The notes: a model not told the origin generated them from the letters alone. Shown: positions 1 through 7,916, counted from the stretch's first letter. The stretch is 26,513 nucleotides of DNA from an uncultured Eubacteriales bacterium (GCA_958417225.1 CATZCM010000021.1:1-26513), one strand, 5' to 3'. Numbers and translations are program-made.

Positions 1-264
1 TCAAGTGGAGCAGGAAGTGCTGAAAATGCAAGTGATGGCCGTAGTGGTGGAGGTTTTAGAAGTTCGTCAAGCGGAGTAGGAAGTGCTGAAAGCGTAAGTG
101 ATGAACGTAGTGGCGGAGGTTTTAGACGTTCGTCAAGTGGAGCAGGAAGTGCTGAAAATGCAAGTGATGGCCGTAGTGGTGGAGGTTCTAGAAGTTCGTC
201 AAGCGGAGCAGGAAGTGTTGAGAATACAAGTGGTGAACGTAGTGGGCAAGGTTCCAGAAGGGGA
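1..264 (+). repeat. 66-bp in-frame tandem repeat (4 copies, continues off the left edge)
   Basis: Four consecutive 66-bp units start at 1, 67, 133 and 199. Each encodes 22 residues rich in Ser, Gly, Ala, Arg and Glu. Units 1 and 3 differ by a single base. Units 2 and 4 share features that 1 and 3 lack (AGC for AGT in the second codon, GAACGT for GGCCGT), so the array has an alternating A-B-A-B, 132-bp higher-order pattern. The last unit is the most diverged and leads into the non-repetitive part of the protein. The array is already in phase at base 1, so more copies probably lie upstream. Confidence 0.95.
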
Positions 265-846
265 TCATTGCTAGATAAAATGAAAAGTACACTAAAAAGA
301 ACATTTGGATTGTCTAATGCAGATGGGGTACATGAAGATTTTGAAAATAAATCATTTGATGAACTTGAAAATTTAGTGAGTGCGCAGGAAATCAAATTTG
401 AAATGGAAAATAAAAAATCTTATATTAAAAAGGAAAGATGTAGTTACTCAAATGAGAAAAAAGAAGGAGAATGGTTTGTAAAATCAGCAGTTATAACGCA
501 AGAATATAACGAGTTTTTAAAGGATGGATCTTCTAAGCTTGTAGCAAGACTACAGTTTGAGGTGGTTTTTAAGTTTAACAAAACTGGACTCGTAGAAGTG
601 ATTTCTAAAGATATGAAATTCCAAACATTAGACAAGTCAGTGAAATTGGCTGGGTTAGGTACTTTACAAGACAAAAGGGCAGGTAAAGTAAAATTAAGTA
701 CAGGAATCAAGTTTTCGAATAGATCTAATACTCATAGAGATAATTTTTTATGTAATTGTTTTAGCATTGATAGTAAAATCAGTGAGAAAGAGTTTGGTTT
801 TAACATAAGTTGCGATGTGAGTGGTAATATTTATTTTAACAAGTAA
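1..846 (+). CDS. Ser/Gly-rich tandem-repeat protein, C-terminal part (5' end missing)
   Basis: The frame is open from base 1 to the TAA at 844-846, giving 281 visible residues; the true start lies before the window. Residues 1-88 are four 22-residue repeats with a core like SSGAGSAEN..GRSGGG. Residues 90-281 are a non-repetitive, Lys-rich region of about 190 residues with alternating polar and hydrophobic stretches that suggest beta strands; it includes two nearby Cys (NFLCNCFS). A TTG at 268 could look like a start, but the repeats upstream are in the same frame without a stop, so it is internal. I do not recognise the family. Low-complexity flexible repeats joined to a compact C-terminal domain are common in surface or secreted proteins, but no signal sequence can be seen because the N-terminus is missing. 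No partner gene is evident; a tRNA follows. Confidence 0.8.
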   Translation, partial: SSGAGSAENASDGRSGGGFRSSSSGVGSAESVSDERSGGGFRRSSSGAGSAENASDGRSGGGSRSSSSGAGSVENTSGERSGQGSRRGSLLDKMKSTLKRTFGLSNADGVHEDFENKSFDELENLVSAQEIKFEMENKKSYIKKERCSYSNEKKEGEWFVKSAVITQEYNEFLKDGSSKLVARLQFEVVFKFNKTGLVEVISKDMKFQTLDKSVKLAGLGTLQDKRAGKVKLSTGIKFSNRSNTHRDNFLCNCFSIDSKISEKEFGFNISCDVSGNIYFNK

Positions 847-855
847 AGATTGAAA

Positions 856-898
856 CTGCACTGGTTTTATTAAAACTAAATTGATTAAATCAGTGCAG
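856..898 (+). terminator. Weak stem-loop after the repeat-protein gene
   Basis: CTGCACTG at 856-863 pairs perfectly with CAGTGCAG at 891-898, ten bases after the stop codon. The loop contains a smaller GTTTT/AAAAC hairpin. There is no clean T-run after the stem, so this may be an RNA 3'-end structure rather than an efficient intrinsic terminator. Confidence 0.35.
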
Positions 899-980
899 AT
901 CCTTGATTTTATGCATTTAATGAAATGAATTGATTTAATGATATGATTTTATACAAAAATCTAAATTTTGTTTTTAGGGG

Positions 981-1009
981 TTGACACGAGACTTTGTTTT
1001 TAGTATAAT
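981..1009 (+). promoter_or_regulatory. SigA promoter of the tRNA gene
   Basis: A consensus -35 TTGACA (981-986) and consensus -10 TATAAT (1004-1009) are separated by 17 bases. Initiation near 1016 would put the mature tRNA 5' end (1024) a few bases downstream. It is the only promoter in the window with both hexamers perfect, which fits a stable RNA. Confidence 0.9.
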
Positions 1010-1023
1010 ATAAAAGTAGATGA

Positions 1024-1100
1024 GGGCCATTAGCTCAGTTGGTTAGAGCAACCGGCTCATAACCGGTTGGTCCGGGGTTCGAGTCCCTGATGGCCCACCA
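1024..1100 (+). tRNA. tRNA with CAU anticodon (tRNA-Ile2 or elongator tRNA-Met)
   Basis: A 77-nt cloverleaf with encoded CCA. The acceptor stem is GGGCCAT/ATGGCCC, the D arm contains AGCTCAGTTGGTTAGAGC, the anticodon stem ACCGG/CCGGT encloses the loop CTCATAA, and the T loop is GTTCGAG. The paired first base (G1-C72) and the lack of three consecutive G-C pairs next to the anticodon loop argue against an initiator tRNA. The core and the CTCATAA loop resemble the Gram-positive tRNA-Ile whose CAU is converted to lysidine-AU to read AUA, but elongator Met is not excluded by eye. Confidence 0.95.
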
Positions 1101-1109
1101 AATGAATTT

Positions 1110-1155
1110 AATCCGAATCTTTATCCAGTAGGATGTGGATTCGGGTTTATTTTTT
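1110..1155 (+). terminator. Intrinsic terminator of the tRNA gene
   Basis: AATCCGAATC (1110-1119) pairs with GATTCGGGTT (1138-1147) with one T-G wobble. An inner ATCC/GGAT pairing sits in the loop, and a T-rich tail follows from 1150. It starts ten bases after the tRNA CCA end, so the tRNA is a single-gene transcript. Confidence 0.85.
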
Positions 1156-1271
1156 ATGTGATTAGATAAAAATTTAGTCAATATGAAATTAGAAAGTTGT
1201 TACGTACGATATTGTTAGAAATTTTTGTGATTTTTACATATGCACAGTATGAAAGATTTTCTGATACAAAT

Positions 1272-1321
1272 AAAAAATTGCCATTCATTTTCCCAGATAA
1301 AGTTAGCTGGATGAATGGCAA
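1272..1321 (-). terminator. Intrinsic terminator of the minus-strand DUF4255 gene pair
   Basis: TTGCCATTCAT (1278-1288) and ATGAATGGCAA (1311-1321) form a perfect 11-bp stem, extended inward by CCAG/CTGG. Read on the minus strand, the stem is followed by six T (bases 1277-1272), the signature of a minus-strand terminator. It lies about 137 bases past the stop codon of the downstream gene of the pair. Confidence 0.85.
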
Positions 1322-1457
1322 GTTCCCAAGATATTTTATGAAAGAGACGTAAATGTTACAATAAATACTCTTAGAGGGAGTTTTAGAATAAGAAGCATAA
1401 AAGTACTTATGAATTACATAGGATATACATTGTCGAAAAATCTCTTAGATATTTAGT

Positions 1458-2198
1458 TCATAATGATACATTTACTGGATCTTCAGCGAACGTTTTAGCA
1501 GTTATAGTTTGTTTTTTGTCACCATATGCTATTTGCAAATCAACTTCTTCACTGTTGGTAATTGAGGGATTTATTGGGACAGCAAGTTGTCCTGTTTGAT
1601 CTGTTGGTAAAATCCAGGTTGGTTTTAATATGGTATCTTTTCGAATGGAGTTGATTATTGGGTCTTGAAGTTTATATGCAGAAGATTCGCTATCATAACC
1701 GGTAAAATACAATTTAGTTTTATTATTTGCTGAGTATGTTTGAAACAAAAATTTTGAACTGAAACTTCCGTTTAATTTAATAGATTTACTTTTTTGAGGT
1801 GCAGTGTGAATAACTCTTAAGTATGGTACTTTACTAATTTGAGTTACGGTAATGTTTTTTATGGAAATAGGTTTTTCATTTTCTTTTACGTTAACTAGAA
1901 TTTTTTTGAAGTTTGCGAATTTTCGAGCATAACTTCCATTACAATAAAGTGTATCTATTATTTCAGGGGAATTGTTTTCAGTGATATCTATGGTGTATGA
2001 AGTAGTTCCGAAATCAGCCAAACTTGCAGTAAAAGTGTGTTGTCCATAATCTAAATTGTAAAAAGCAATATTACCATTATCTTTTTTAGCATGTGGAATG
2101 TTTTTTTCATCGCATAGTACTTTTACGTTTTTAAGGATATTTTTATTACACCCGTTTAAAAATGTAAAAGATACAGAAGTGTGATAAAATTCTCTCAT
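1458..2198 (-). CDS. Unknown beta-rich protein coupled to the DUF4255/Pvc16-like gene
   Basis: 246 residues with no signal peptide or membrane segment. The ATG at 2198 shares a base with the stop codon of the preceding gene (TAATG), and a GGAGAA lies about ten bases upstream inside that gene, so the two are translationally coupled. Residues 1-85 look like a carboxypeptidase-regulatory-like or Ig-like beta-sandwich: a segment reading NGNIAFYNLDYGQHTFTASL matches the usual pattern of turning a parameter into a bulleted strand pair, followed by a strand reading YTIDITE. Residues 93-246 form a second beta-rich part without a family I can name. Small beta-sandwich proteins beside DUF4255 genes fit a structural or adaptor role in a contractile injection particle, but that is inferred from the neighbour only. 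The function is not established. Confidence 0.7.
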   Translation of the reverse strand: MREFYHTSVSFTFLNGCNKNILKNVKVLCDEKNIPHAKKDNGNIAFYNLDYGQHTFTASLADFGTTSYTIDITENNSPEIIDTLYCNGSYARKFANFKKILVNVKENEKPISIKNITVTQISKVPYLRVIHTAPQKSKSIKLNGSFSSKFLFQTYSANNKTKLYFTGYDSESSAYKLQDPIINSIRKDTILKPTWILPTDQTGQLAVPINPSITNSEEVDLQIAYGDKKQTITAKTFAEDPVNVSL

Positions 2199-2794
2199 TA
2201 TGAATTTTCTCCTTTTTTTGAATTTTCAATACCGAATTGTACTGATTTGACAAAATGCTTTGGTGGTGGGGTAATTTTGCTTGATTCGATTATGATGGGC
2301 GAGCAACGTATGAATACGGATGTTTTATATGGTTCACTAAACATTGTCCAAATCTTGACTTTTTCTTCAAGTTCTAATGGGAGCATTTCGATTGATATCT
2401 CTTCTCCGCTTATTTTTAGTGAATCAGTCATGTACTTATGTGGAATTGTTTTATTATCTCCGATTATTTGCAAAAGTTTACCGAAGATTTTTTGTTCGTC
2501 TAATGCGCGAGTTGAGGGTTCAGCCTTACTTACGATGGACAACATGTACTTTACTTCATAAATGGTTGGAGGACCTTGAAGGCTTCCATCTGGAAGTTTT
2601 ATTGGATTAAGTTGTTTTGGGGCATCGCTTTCTTTTGTATCGTAAATGTGTATACCCAGTATAGCTTCGCCACGTTCTTTTGGATCGCAGACTCCGATGT
2701 TTTCAGGCTTAGATATAGGTTCAGGGGTCATTTGATCTTTGAACATATTTACAAGTGATTTTCCTACGTCTGATATTATTGTGAATTTTCCCAA
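2198..2794 (-). CDS. DUF4255 / Pvc16-like protein (contractile injection system tail-cap family)
   Basis: 198 residues. The family (Pfam Pvc16_N, formerly DUF4255) includes the tail-terminator or cap proteins of extracellular contractile injection systems such as Afp16 and Pvc16. Hallmarks I recognise are an N-terminal helix (residues 5-20), a strand like AILGIHIYD (44-52), the core pattern PPTIYEVKYMLSI (75-87), then ALDEQKIFGKLLQIIGDN (97-114) and a C-terminal LELEEKVKIWTMF...YKTSVFIRCSPI segment. The start is chosen at TTG 2794 because GAGGTG lies six bases before it; a GTG at 2803 adds three residues but overlaps that Shine-Dalgarno sequence. No sheath, tube, baseplate or AAA+ ATPase gene of an injection system is in the window, so the gene looks orphaned or part of a scattered locus. 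It is divergent from dus. The family assignment is by eye. Confidence 0.7.
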   Translation of the reverse strand: MGKFTIISDVGKSLVNMFKDQMTPEPISKPENIGVCDPKERGEAILGIHIYDTKESDAPKQLNPIKLPDGSLQGPPTIYEVKYMLSIVSKAEPSTRALDEQKIFGKLLQIIGDNKTIPHKYMTDSLKISGEEISIEMLPLELEEKVKIWTMFSEPYKTSVFIRCSPIIIESSKITPPPKHFVKSVQFGIENSKKGENS

Positions 2795-2843
2795 AATAAA
2801 CACCTCTTTGATTTCAACTAGTCAATTACTTATACGTGCAATT

Positions 2844-2872
2844 TTGAGTTTTATTTCAGAATGAATTATTTT
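2844..2872 (+). promoter_or_regulatory. Possible SigA promoter of dus
   Basis: TTGAGT (2844-2849) and TATTTT (2867-2872) are separated by 17 bases, 23 bases before the dus start. Each hexamer matches four of six consensus bases, so this is only a candidate. Confidence 0.35.
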
Positions 2873-2895
2873 TAAAATAGAAAGGTGAATTAAAA

Positions 2896-3834
2896 ATGAA
2901 AATTGGAAAAGTAGAAATTCCGGGAAAGTGTATGTTGGCTCCGATGGCTGGGGTTACGGACAAAGCATTTAGGCAAGTTTGTAGAAAATTTGGTGCTTTA
3001 TATACTGTTACTGAAATGGTGAGTGCAAAAGCAATTACGTTTGATGACAAAAAGAGTAAGGAACTTTTAAATATAGGCAAAGATGAAAAACCTTGCGGGA
3101 TACAACTTTTTGGATATGAACCAGAGTGTTTAAGAGAAGCTGCAAAATACGTTAAGCAACTTCGCCCAGATGTGGTAGATATAAATATGGGTTGTCCTGC
3201 ACCTAAAGTTACAAAAACTGGGTCTGGAAGTACTCTGATGCGTAAACCAACTTTATGTGGGGAAATTGTACAAGCGTTAAAAGAGGAGCTTGGAGATATA
3301 CCGCTTACTGTGAAGATAAGAAAGGGTTTTAGCAATAAGGAGATTACATATGAACAAGTTGCTAAGATTTGTGAGGAAAATGGCGCAGATGCTATAGCAA
3401 TACATGGACGTACAAAAGATGAGATGTATTCAGGTAAATGCGATTTGGATGCTATATTAAGAGTGAAGGAAATTGTGAAAATTCCTGTTATAGGTAACGG
3501 TGATGTGTGTTCAGTAGAAGATGCTGATAAAATGATGAATTACACAGGTTGTGATTTGGTTATGGTGGGAAGAGCTGCTTTTGGAAATCCGTGGATTTTT
3601 CAAGAAATTCAAACCGGAGTTAAAAGACAGATATCACTTAGCGAAATAAAAGAAGTAATGCTTTGGCATGCAAGTCTTTTGTGTGAGTACAAGGGAGAAG
3701 CAATTGGAATGAGAGAGGCGCGTAAGCACATGGCGTGGTATATAAAAGGAATTCATGGTGCAGCAAAATTTCGCAAAGAATGTTCGAATTTGTCAATGTA
3801 TAAAGATCTTGAAACACTTTGTAGGAATTTATAA
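2896..3834 (+). CDS. dusB: tRNA-dihydrouridine synthase (DusB-type)
   Basis: 312 residues. It reduces specific uridines in the D loop of tRNA to dihydrouridine with FMN and NADPH in the cytoplasm. The sequence shows the N-terminal LAPMAGVTDKAFR (14-26), which contacts FMN, the active-site motif NMGCPAPKV with Cys100 as the general acid, the VKIRKG strand, the HGRTKDEMYSG motif, and the phosphate-binding end IGNGDV and VMVGRAAFGNPWIF. All are typical of DusB in Firmicutes, and the length is normal. AAAGGTG precedes the ATG by a suitable distance. It is divergent from the DUF4255 gene, and about 140 bases separate it from holA, so it is probably a single-gene unit. The assignment to DusB rather than another Dus subfamily is by general resemblance. 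Confidence 0.93.
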   Translation: MKIGKVEIPGKCMLAPMAGVTDKAFRQVCRKFGALYTVTEMVSAKAITFDDKKSKELLNIGKDEKPCGIQLFGYEPECLREAAKYVKQLRPDVVDINMGCPAPKVTKTGSGSTLMRKPTLCGEIVQALKEELGDIPLTVKIRKGFSNKEITYEQVAKICEENGADAIAIHGRTKDEMYSGKCDLDAILRVKEIVKIPVIGNGDVCSVEDADKMMNYTGCDLVMVGRAAFGNPWIFQEIQTGVKRQISLSEIKEVMLWHASLLCEYKGEAIGMREARKHMAWYIKGIHGAAKFRKECSNLSMYKDLETLCRNL

Positions 3835-3877
3835 ATTTGGATTGTCTTTATGCAGGGGGTAAATTTTAAAAAAGATA

Positions 3878-3906
3878 TTGTAAAATTCAAAAAGATAGTG
3901 TATAAT
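3878..3906 (+). promoter_or_regulatory. SigA promoter of the holA-glmS-flippase operon
   Basis: TTGTAA (3878-3883) and a perfect TATAAT (3901-3906) are separated by 17 bases. The holA start lies 67 bases further on, leaving a leader of roughly 60 bases. I see no riboswitch-like structure or glmS ribozyme in the leader. Confidence 0.65.
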
Positions 3907-3973
3907 AAACATATTAATTTCACATCAGAGGTTAATGAAACTCGTGTGATGTTAAGTTATGAGGTGTTAAATA

Positions 3974-4990
3974 TTGATACAGAAAGAATTGAAGGAACTT
4001 ATCAAGTTGCGTGAATTAAATGGAGTTTATTACCTTTACGGGGAAGAAAAGTTTTTTGTGACAAAGTACAAAGATTTATGTTTGAGTGCATTTGATGGGG
4101 AATTTCGAGACTTTAACGTTCAGTTTTTTGATCAGGAAAATTTTACTTTGCAAAAAGTCTTTGATGCTTTTGTGTCTTTGCCATTTATGGCACAAAAAAA
4201 GTGTGTATGTATAGAAAATTTTAATGTGGATACTATTGATCAGTCTACTTTAAAATCATTCCGAGAACTTTTAAAAAAGATACCAGATAGTACGGTTGTT
4301 ATTATAGTTGAGAGTCTGTTAGTTGATGATTCGAAAGTTTCTTCAAAACAGAAGACTTTTGTTAAATTTATAAACTCAGTTGGGAATGCAGTTGAGTTTC
4401 CTAAACTAAGTAGAACTCAACTTGCGGCTTTTTTGGAGTCAGAAGCGAGTAAAAGTAATGTATCGCTGTCGAGAGTTATGGCATATGATATTATAGACAA
4501 ATGTGGCAATGATATTAATATGCTGAAAAATGAAATTAGTAAGCTTTGTGCATATGTTGGGGATAGAAGTGTAACAAAAGAAGATTTGCAAGAAATATTG
4601 GTGTTTTCAACGCAGACCAATGTATTTGAACTTATAAAGGCGTTGATGCTTAAAAATGAAGGGTTAGCTCACAAAAGGTTAGATATGCTCTTTCAGAAAA
4701 GAGAAGAACCAATAGCTATTCTTGCGATTATCTCGTCAACATATGTGGATTTGTATAGAGTTAAAGTTATGTTAAGTGCGGGCTTGGCTCCGTCTAATCT
4801 GGAAAAATATTTTAACTATAAAGGAAAAGGTTTTAAAATAGACATTGCATCAAAAAATTGTGGAAGTTTCTCTTTAGATGATATTAGATATTACTTATCA
4901 GAAATTATTAAGGCTGATATTAAATTGAAAAGTTCTAGAGTTTCATCGAGAATTATATTAGATAAACTTGTCTGCAACCTTTGTAGATAA
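3974..4990 (+). CDS. holA: DNA polymerase III delta subunit (clamp-loader wrench)
   Basis: 338 residues, the usual length. Delta opens the beta sliding clamp as part of the clamp loader at the replication fork. The N-terminal part has YYLYGEEKFFVTKYKD, the family's nucleotide-binding-like start without a working Walker A, then the clamp-contacting region (FVSLPFMAQKKCVCIENF) and the D-x-N-x-L-x-x-E-x-x-K-L signature (NDINMLKNEISKL) near residue 180. The C-terminal third is the helical collar domain (EEPIAILAIISSTYVDLYRVK). The start is TTG, with GAGGTG seven bases upstream and no better ATG. It is the first gene of an apparent operon with glmS, 26 bases downstream. The linkage to glmS has no obvious functional meaning. 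Confidence 0.9.
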   Translation: MIQKELKELIKLRELNGVYYLYGEEKFFVTKYKDLCLSAFDGEFRDFNVQFFDQENFTLQKVFDAFVSLPFMAQKKCVCIENFNVDTIDQSTLKSFRELLKKIPDSTVVIIVESLLVDDSKVSSKQKTFVKFINSVGNAVEFPKLSRTQLAAFLESEASKSNVSLSRVMAYDIIDKCGNDINMLKNEISKLCAYVGDRSVTKEDLQEILVFSTQTNVFELIKALMLKNEGLAHKRLDMLFQKREEPIAILAIISSTYVDLYRVKVMLSAGLAPSNLEKYFNYKGKGFKIDIASKNCGSFSLDDIRYYLSEIIKADIKLKSSRVSSRIILDKLVCNLCR

Positions 4991-5016
4991 GCATTATAAG
5001 AAAGAGGGTTTTATAA

Positions 5017-6840
5017 ATGTGTGGTATAGTAGGATATATGGGGTATAGCAATGCGGTTCCGTTTTTACTAAATGGACTTGAAAAGTTGGAGTATAGAGGA
5101 TACGATTCAGCGGGAATCGCTGTACATAATGGTAATAATCTCAGGGTAGTGAAGGAATCCGGAAAATTGTCTAACCTTGAAAAAACACTTGAAGAACTTG
5201 GCGATGTGAGTGGGAATGTTGGGATAGGTCATACAAGGTGGGCTACGCATGGAGTTCCGTCTGTTATTAATGCGCATCCACATGTGAGTGAATCGGGAGC
5301 ATTTGCTCTTGTGCATAATGGCATTATTGAGAATTATATTGAATTGAGGCAGAAACTTGAACAGTTTGGTAAAAAATTTGTTACGGATACGGATACAGAG
5401 GTGTTAGTGCAACTTATAGAATATAATTACAATGGTGACTTTTTGCAGGCTGTTAGCAAAACTTTAAATGAAGTACGTGGATCATATGCCATTGCGGTTT
5501 TGTGTGAGTATGATCCGGAGGCGTTAATTGTTGCAAAAAATGCAAGTCCACTTGTGATTGGTGTTGGAAAAGATGAATTTTTTGTTGCATCGGATGTTGC
5601 GGCGTTTGCACACAAAACTAAGGATGTCATTAGATTAAGTGATAAAGAAATTGCGTTTATTACTCCTTGCGATATTAGTGTTTACACTAATGATTTGATT
5701 AAAATCGAAAAAAAACGTGATAGGATAAACTTTAATGTGTCTGCTGCAGAAAAAGGTGATTATGAGTATTTCATGTTGAAGGAGATCTATGAACAACCGC
5801 GTGCCCTTCGTGATACAATTATGCCAAGGGTTAAGGATGGACGCATTTGCCTTGATGAGGTTGGATTGTCGGATGATGATATATTTGGTATTAATAAAAT
5901 TGAGATAATAGGTTGTGGTTCGGCGTATCACGTAGGATGCATTGCAAAATATATTATGGAGCAATTTTTGCGTAAATCAGTAGAGGTTGATTTGGCGTCA
6001 GAGTTTCGATATAGAAATCCTATTGTAGATGAACATACACTTCTTATAGCAATTAGTCAATCTGGAGAAACAGCGGATACGTTGGCAGCATTGCGTGAGG
6101 GCAAAAGGCTTGGGGCGAAAACTCTTTCGATAGTTAATGTGCAGGGAAGTTCGATTGCAAATGAGTCGGATCATATACTTTATACGCATGCGGGGCAAGA
6201 GGTTGCAGTAGCCACTACAAAGGCGTATAGTACTCAACTTGCTGCAATTTATATGCTTACTCTTTATTTGGCAGAAAAGTATAAAATGTTGACTTGTGAT
6301 CAATATTTAAATTATGTGAATGAATTGTGTGAGTTACCTGAAGTAGTGAGCGAAGTGCTGAAAAGTGGTGATCATGTAAAAAATCTTGCTAAAAAGTACT
6401 ATTTAGCCAAAGATGTGTTTTTTATAGGACGCAATATCGATTATTCGTCGTCTCTTGAGGGATCACTGAAACTTAAAGAAATTTCTTATATTCACTCGGA
6501 GGCGTATGCGGCGGGTGAACTGAAACATGGTACGATTTCACTTATAGAAGATGGAACTCTTGTCGTTTCAATTTGTACGTTAAAGTCGCTTTTTGAGAAA
6601 ATGATTAGCAATGTGAAAGAAGTAAAAGCAAGAGGTGCAGTTGTCCTTAGTGTACTGTGTGATGATCAAAAGGGCGATTCGATAAGCAATGACATAATAT
6701 GTATACCAAGGGTTAGCGATATGTTTTTACCAGTTATATCAATTGTTCCATTACAGTTGTTTTCATATTATATTGCACTAGAGAAGGGTTGTAATGTGGA
6801 TAAACCTAAAAATTTAGCTAAATCAGTGACAGTTGAGTAG
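5017..6840 (+). CDS. glmS: Glutamine-fructose-6-phosphate aminotransferase (isomerizing)
   Basis: 607 residues, full length. It makes glucosamine-6-phosphate from fructose-6-phosphate and glutamine, the first step towards UDP-GlcNAc and peptidoglycan. The chain begins MCGIVGY, so Cys2 becomes the N-terminal nucleophile of the glutaminase domain after Met removal; RGYDSAGIA and GHTRWATHG are the next glutaminase motifs. Two SIS domains follow: the first has GCGSAYH and ISQSGETADTLAA, the second GRNIDYSSSLEGSLKLKE with EAYAAGELKHG. It ends in the conserved LAKSVTVE. GAGGG lies upstream of the ATG. In many Firmicutes a GlcN6P-sensing ribozyme precedes glmS; only 26 bases separate it from holA here, so no such element is present and regulation must occur elsewhere. 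The next gene follows after 11 bases. Confidence 0.98.
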   Translation: MCGIVGYMGYSNAVPFLLNGLEKLEYRGYDSAGIAVHNGNNLRVVKESGKLSNLEKTLEELGDVSGNVGIGHTRWATHGVPSVINAHPHVSESGAFALVHNGIIENYIELRQKLEQFGKKFVTDTDTEVLVQLIEYNYNGDFLQAVSKTLNEVRGSYAIAVLCEYDPEALIVAKNASPLVIGVGKDEFFVASDVAAFAHKTKDVIRLSDKEIAFITPCDISVYTNDLIKIEKKRDRINFNVSAAEKGDYEYFMLKEIYEQPRALRDTIMPRVKDGRICLDEVGLSDDDIFGINKIEIIGCGSAYHVGCIAKYIMEQFLRKSVEVDLASEFRYRNPIVDEHTLLIAISQSGETADTLAALREGKRLGAKTLSIVNVQGSSIANESDHILYTHAGQEVAVATTKAYSTQLAAIYMLTLYLAEKYKMLTCDQYLNYVNELCELPEVVSEVLKSGDHVKNLAKKYYLAKDVFFIGRNIDYSSSLEGSLKLKEISYIHSEAYAAGELKHGTISLIEDGTLVVSICTLKSLFEKMISNVKEVKARGAVVLSVLCDDQKGDSISNDIICIPRVSDMFLPVISIVPLQLFSYYIALEKGCNVDKPKNLAKSVTVE

Positions 6841-6851
6841 AGGAGATAAAA

Positions 6852-7916
6852 GTGGAAAAGAAAAATAAAAAGTCAATTTTCAAAGTTATTTTCAATATAG
6901 TTATTGCTCTTATAATAGTTTTAATTTTTGCGTTTTTATGTTTATCTGAAAATGGACTTGCGGATCTTTGGAAAAATATACAGGACTTTAAAGTAAAGTG
7001 GATTTTGGCTGGAGTAGCTTGTCAGTTTGCAAATCTTTTTATAGATTATTATCTTACGTATCGATTTGTGAAACACTATCATAAGGATTATAAACTATGG
7101 AAGGCTGTGAAAACTACTGCGATAGGACAGTTTTTCAGTGCGGTTACTCCAGGGGCTTCTGGTGGACAGCCGATGCAGGTGTATACATTGACTACTCAAG
7201 GGGTGAGTAGTGGGATTGCTACATCTGCCCTTATGCAAAAATTTGTGGTGTATCAAGTAGTTTTGACGTTATATAGTGCAGTAACTCTATTATTAAGGTT
7301 TGATTGTTTTAGAGGAACACTTGGGGCTATAATGAAAAATTTTGCATTGATTGGATTTTTAGTTCAGGCTACCATTATTGGGATCTTACTGCTTTTTTCG
7401 TTTAATAGGAAAGTAACCAAGAAGTTAATTGTTTTTGTGTTTAACCTTCTTGCTAAAATTCATTTAATAAAAAAGCCTGAAGAAAAAATAATTAATCTGG
7501 AAAATCAATTGGAGATTTTTCATAAGAGCAACAAAGATTTGTATAAAGATAAAACGTTGTTGTTGGAGTCGTATGTGGTTACAGCAATACAGTTGACTTC
7601 AATGTTTTTGATTCCGTACTGCGTATATAGATCATTTGGTTTTTATGGTGCAAGTGCAATTGATATGATTTGTAGTGAATCTTTTACTATGATGGTGTCA
7701 TATTTTACACCACTTCCTGGTGCGTCTGGTGCTAGTGAAGGTGCATCGTATGTGTTCTTTTCATCGCTTTTTAGTCCGGAGACTATTAAGTCAGCTATAT
7801 TGATAAAAAGGTTGCTTTCGTATTATTTGATTATTTTACTTACAGCACCGTTTTCGTATATTTCTAAGAAAAAAAGAGCTGAGGAAGTTCACGAAACAAA
7901 AGAACAAAATTTATAG
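6852..7916 (+). CDS. Flippase-like / lysylphosphatidylglycerol synthase transmembrane-family protein
   Basis: 354 residues starting at GTG, preceded by GAGGAGAT. This is a multi-pass membrane protein of the family that also forms the N-terminal flippase half of MprF. The sequence has a basic N-terminus, a first membrane helix (about 11-29), about seven further hydrophobic segments, and the family motif region GQFFSAVTPGASGGQPMQ near residues 90-110. A second glycine/serine motif, TPLPGASGASEGASY, lies near residues 290-305. There is no synthase domain, so it does not itself make lysyl-PG; a role in moving a lipid or lipid-linked sugar is likely but the substrate is unknown. It ends with a short charged cytoplasmic tail and is the last gene before a terminator. 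Confidence 0.85.
   Translation: MEKKNKKSIFKVIFNIVIALIIVLIFAFLCLSENGLADLWKNIQDFKVKWILAGVACQFANLFIDYYLTYRFVKHYHKDYKLWKAVKTTAIGQFFSAVTPGASGGQPMQVYTLTTQGVSSGIATSALMQKFVVYQVVLTLYSAVTLLLRFDCFRGTLGAIMKNFALIGFLVQATIIGILLLFSFNRKVTKKLIVFVFNLLAKIHLIKKPEEKIINLENQLEIFHKSNKDLYKDKTLLLESYVVTAIQLTSMFLIPYCVYRSFGFYGASAIDMICSESFTMMVSYFTPLPGASGASEGASYVFFSSLFSPETIKSAILIKRLLSYYLIILLTAPFSYISKKKRAEEVHETKEQNL

Larger units (their letters stand above)
1101..1457. other. Intergenic region between the tRNA and the minus-strand gene pair
   Basis: This 357-bp stretch holds the tRNA terminator on the left and the terminator of the opposite operon at 1272-1321. The remaining bases (about 1322-1457) are AT-rich, with no convincing reading frame, RNA gene or repeat that I can see. 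The genes on either side are convergent. Confidence 0.7.

Noticed and set aside
2181..2758. Plus-strand open frames opposite the DUF4255 gene.
   Set aside because: They overlap a recognisable minus-strand gene, have no ribosome binding sites and show no family pattern.
2795..2803. A GTG at 2803 as the start of the DUF4255 gene.
   Set aside because: It is part of the GAGGTG that serves the TTG at 2794. It remains possible but less likely.
4991..5016. A glmS ribozyme before glmS.
   Set aside because: Only 26 bases separate holA from glmS and no pseudoknotted core is visible.
5635..6303. Minus-strand open frames inside glmS.
   Set aside because: They are antisense shadows of a well-conserved enzyme, with no ribosome binding site or recognisable domain.
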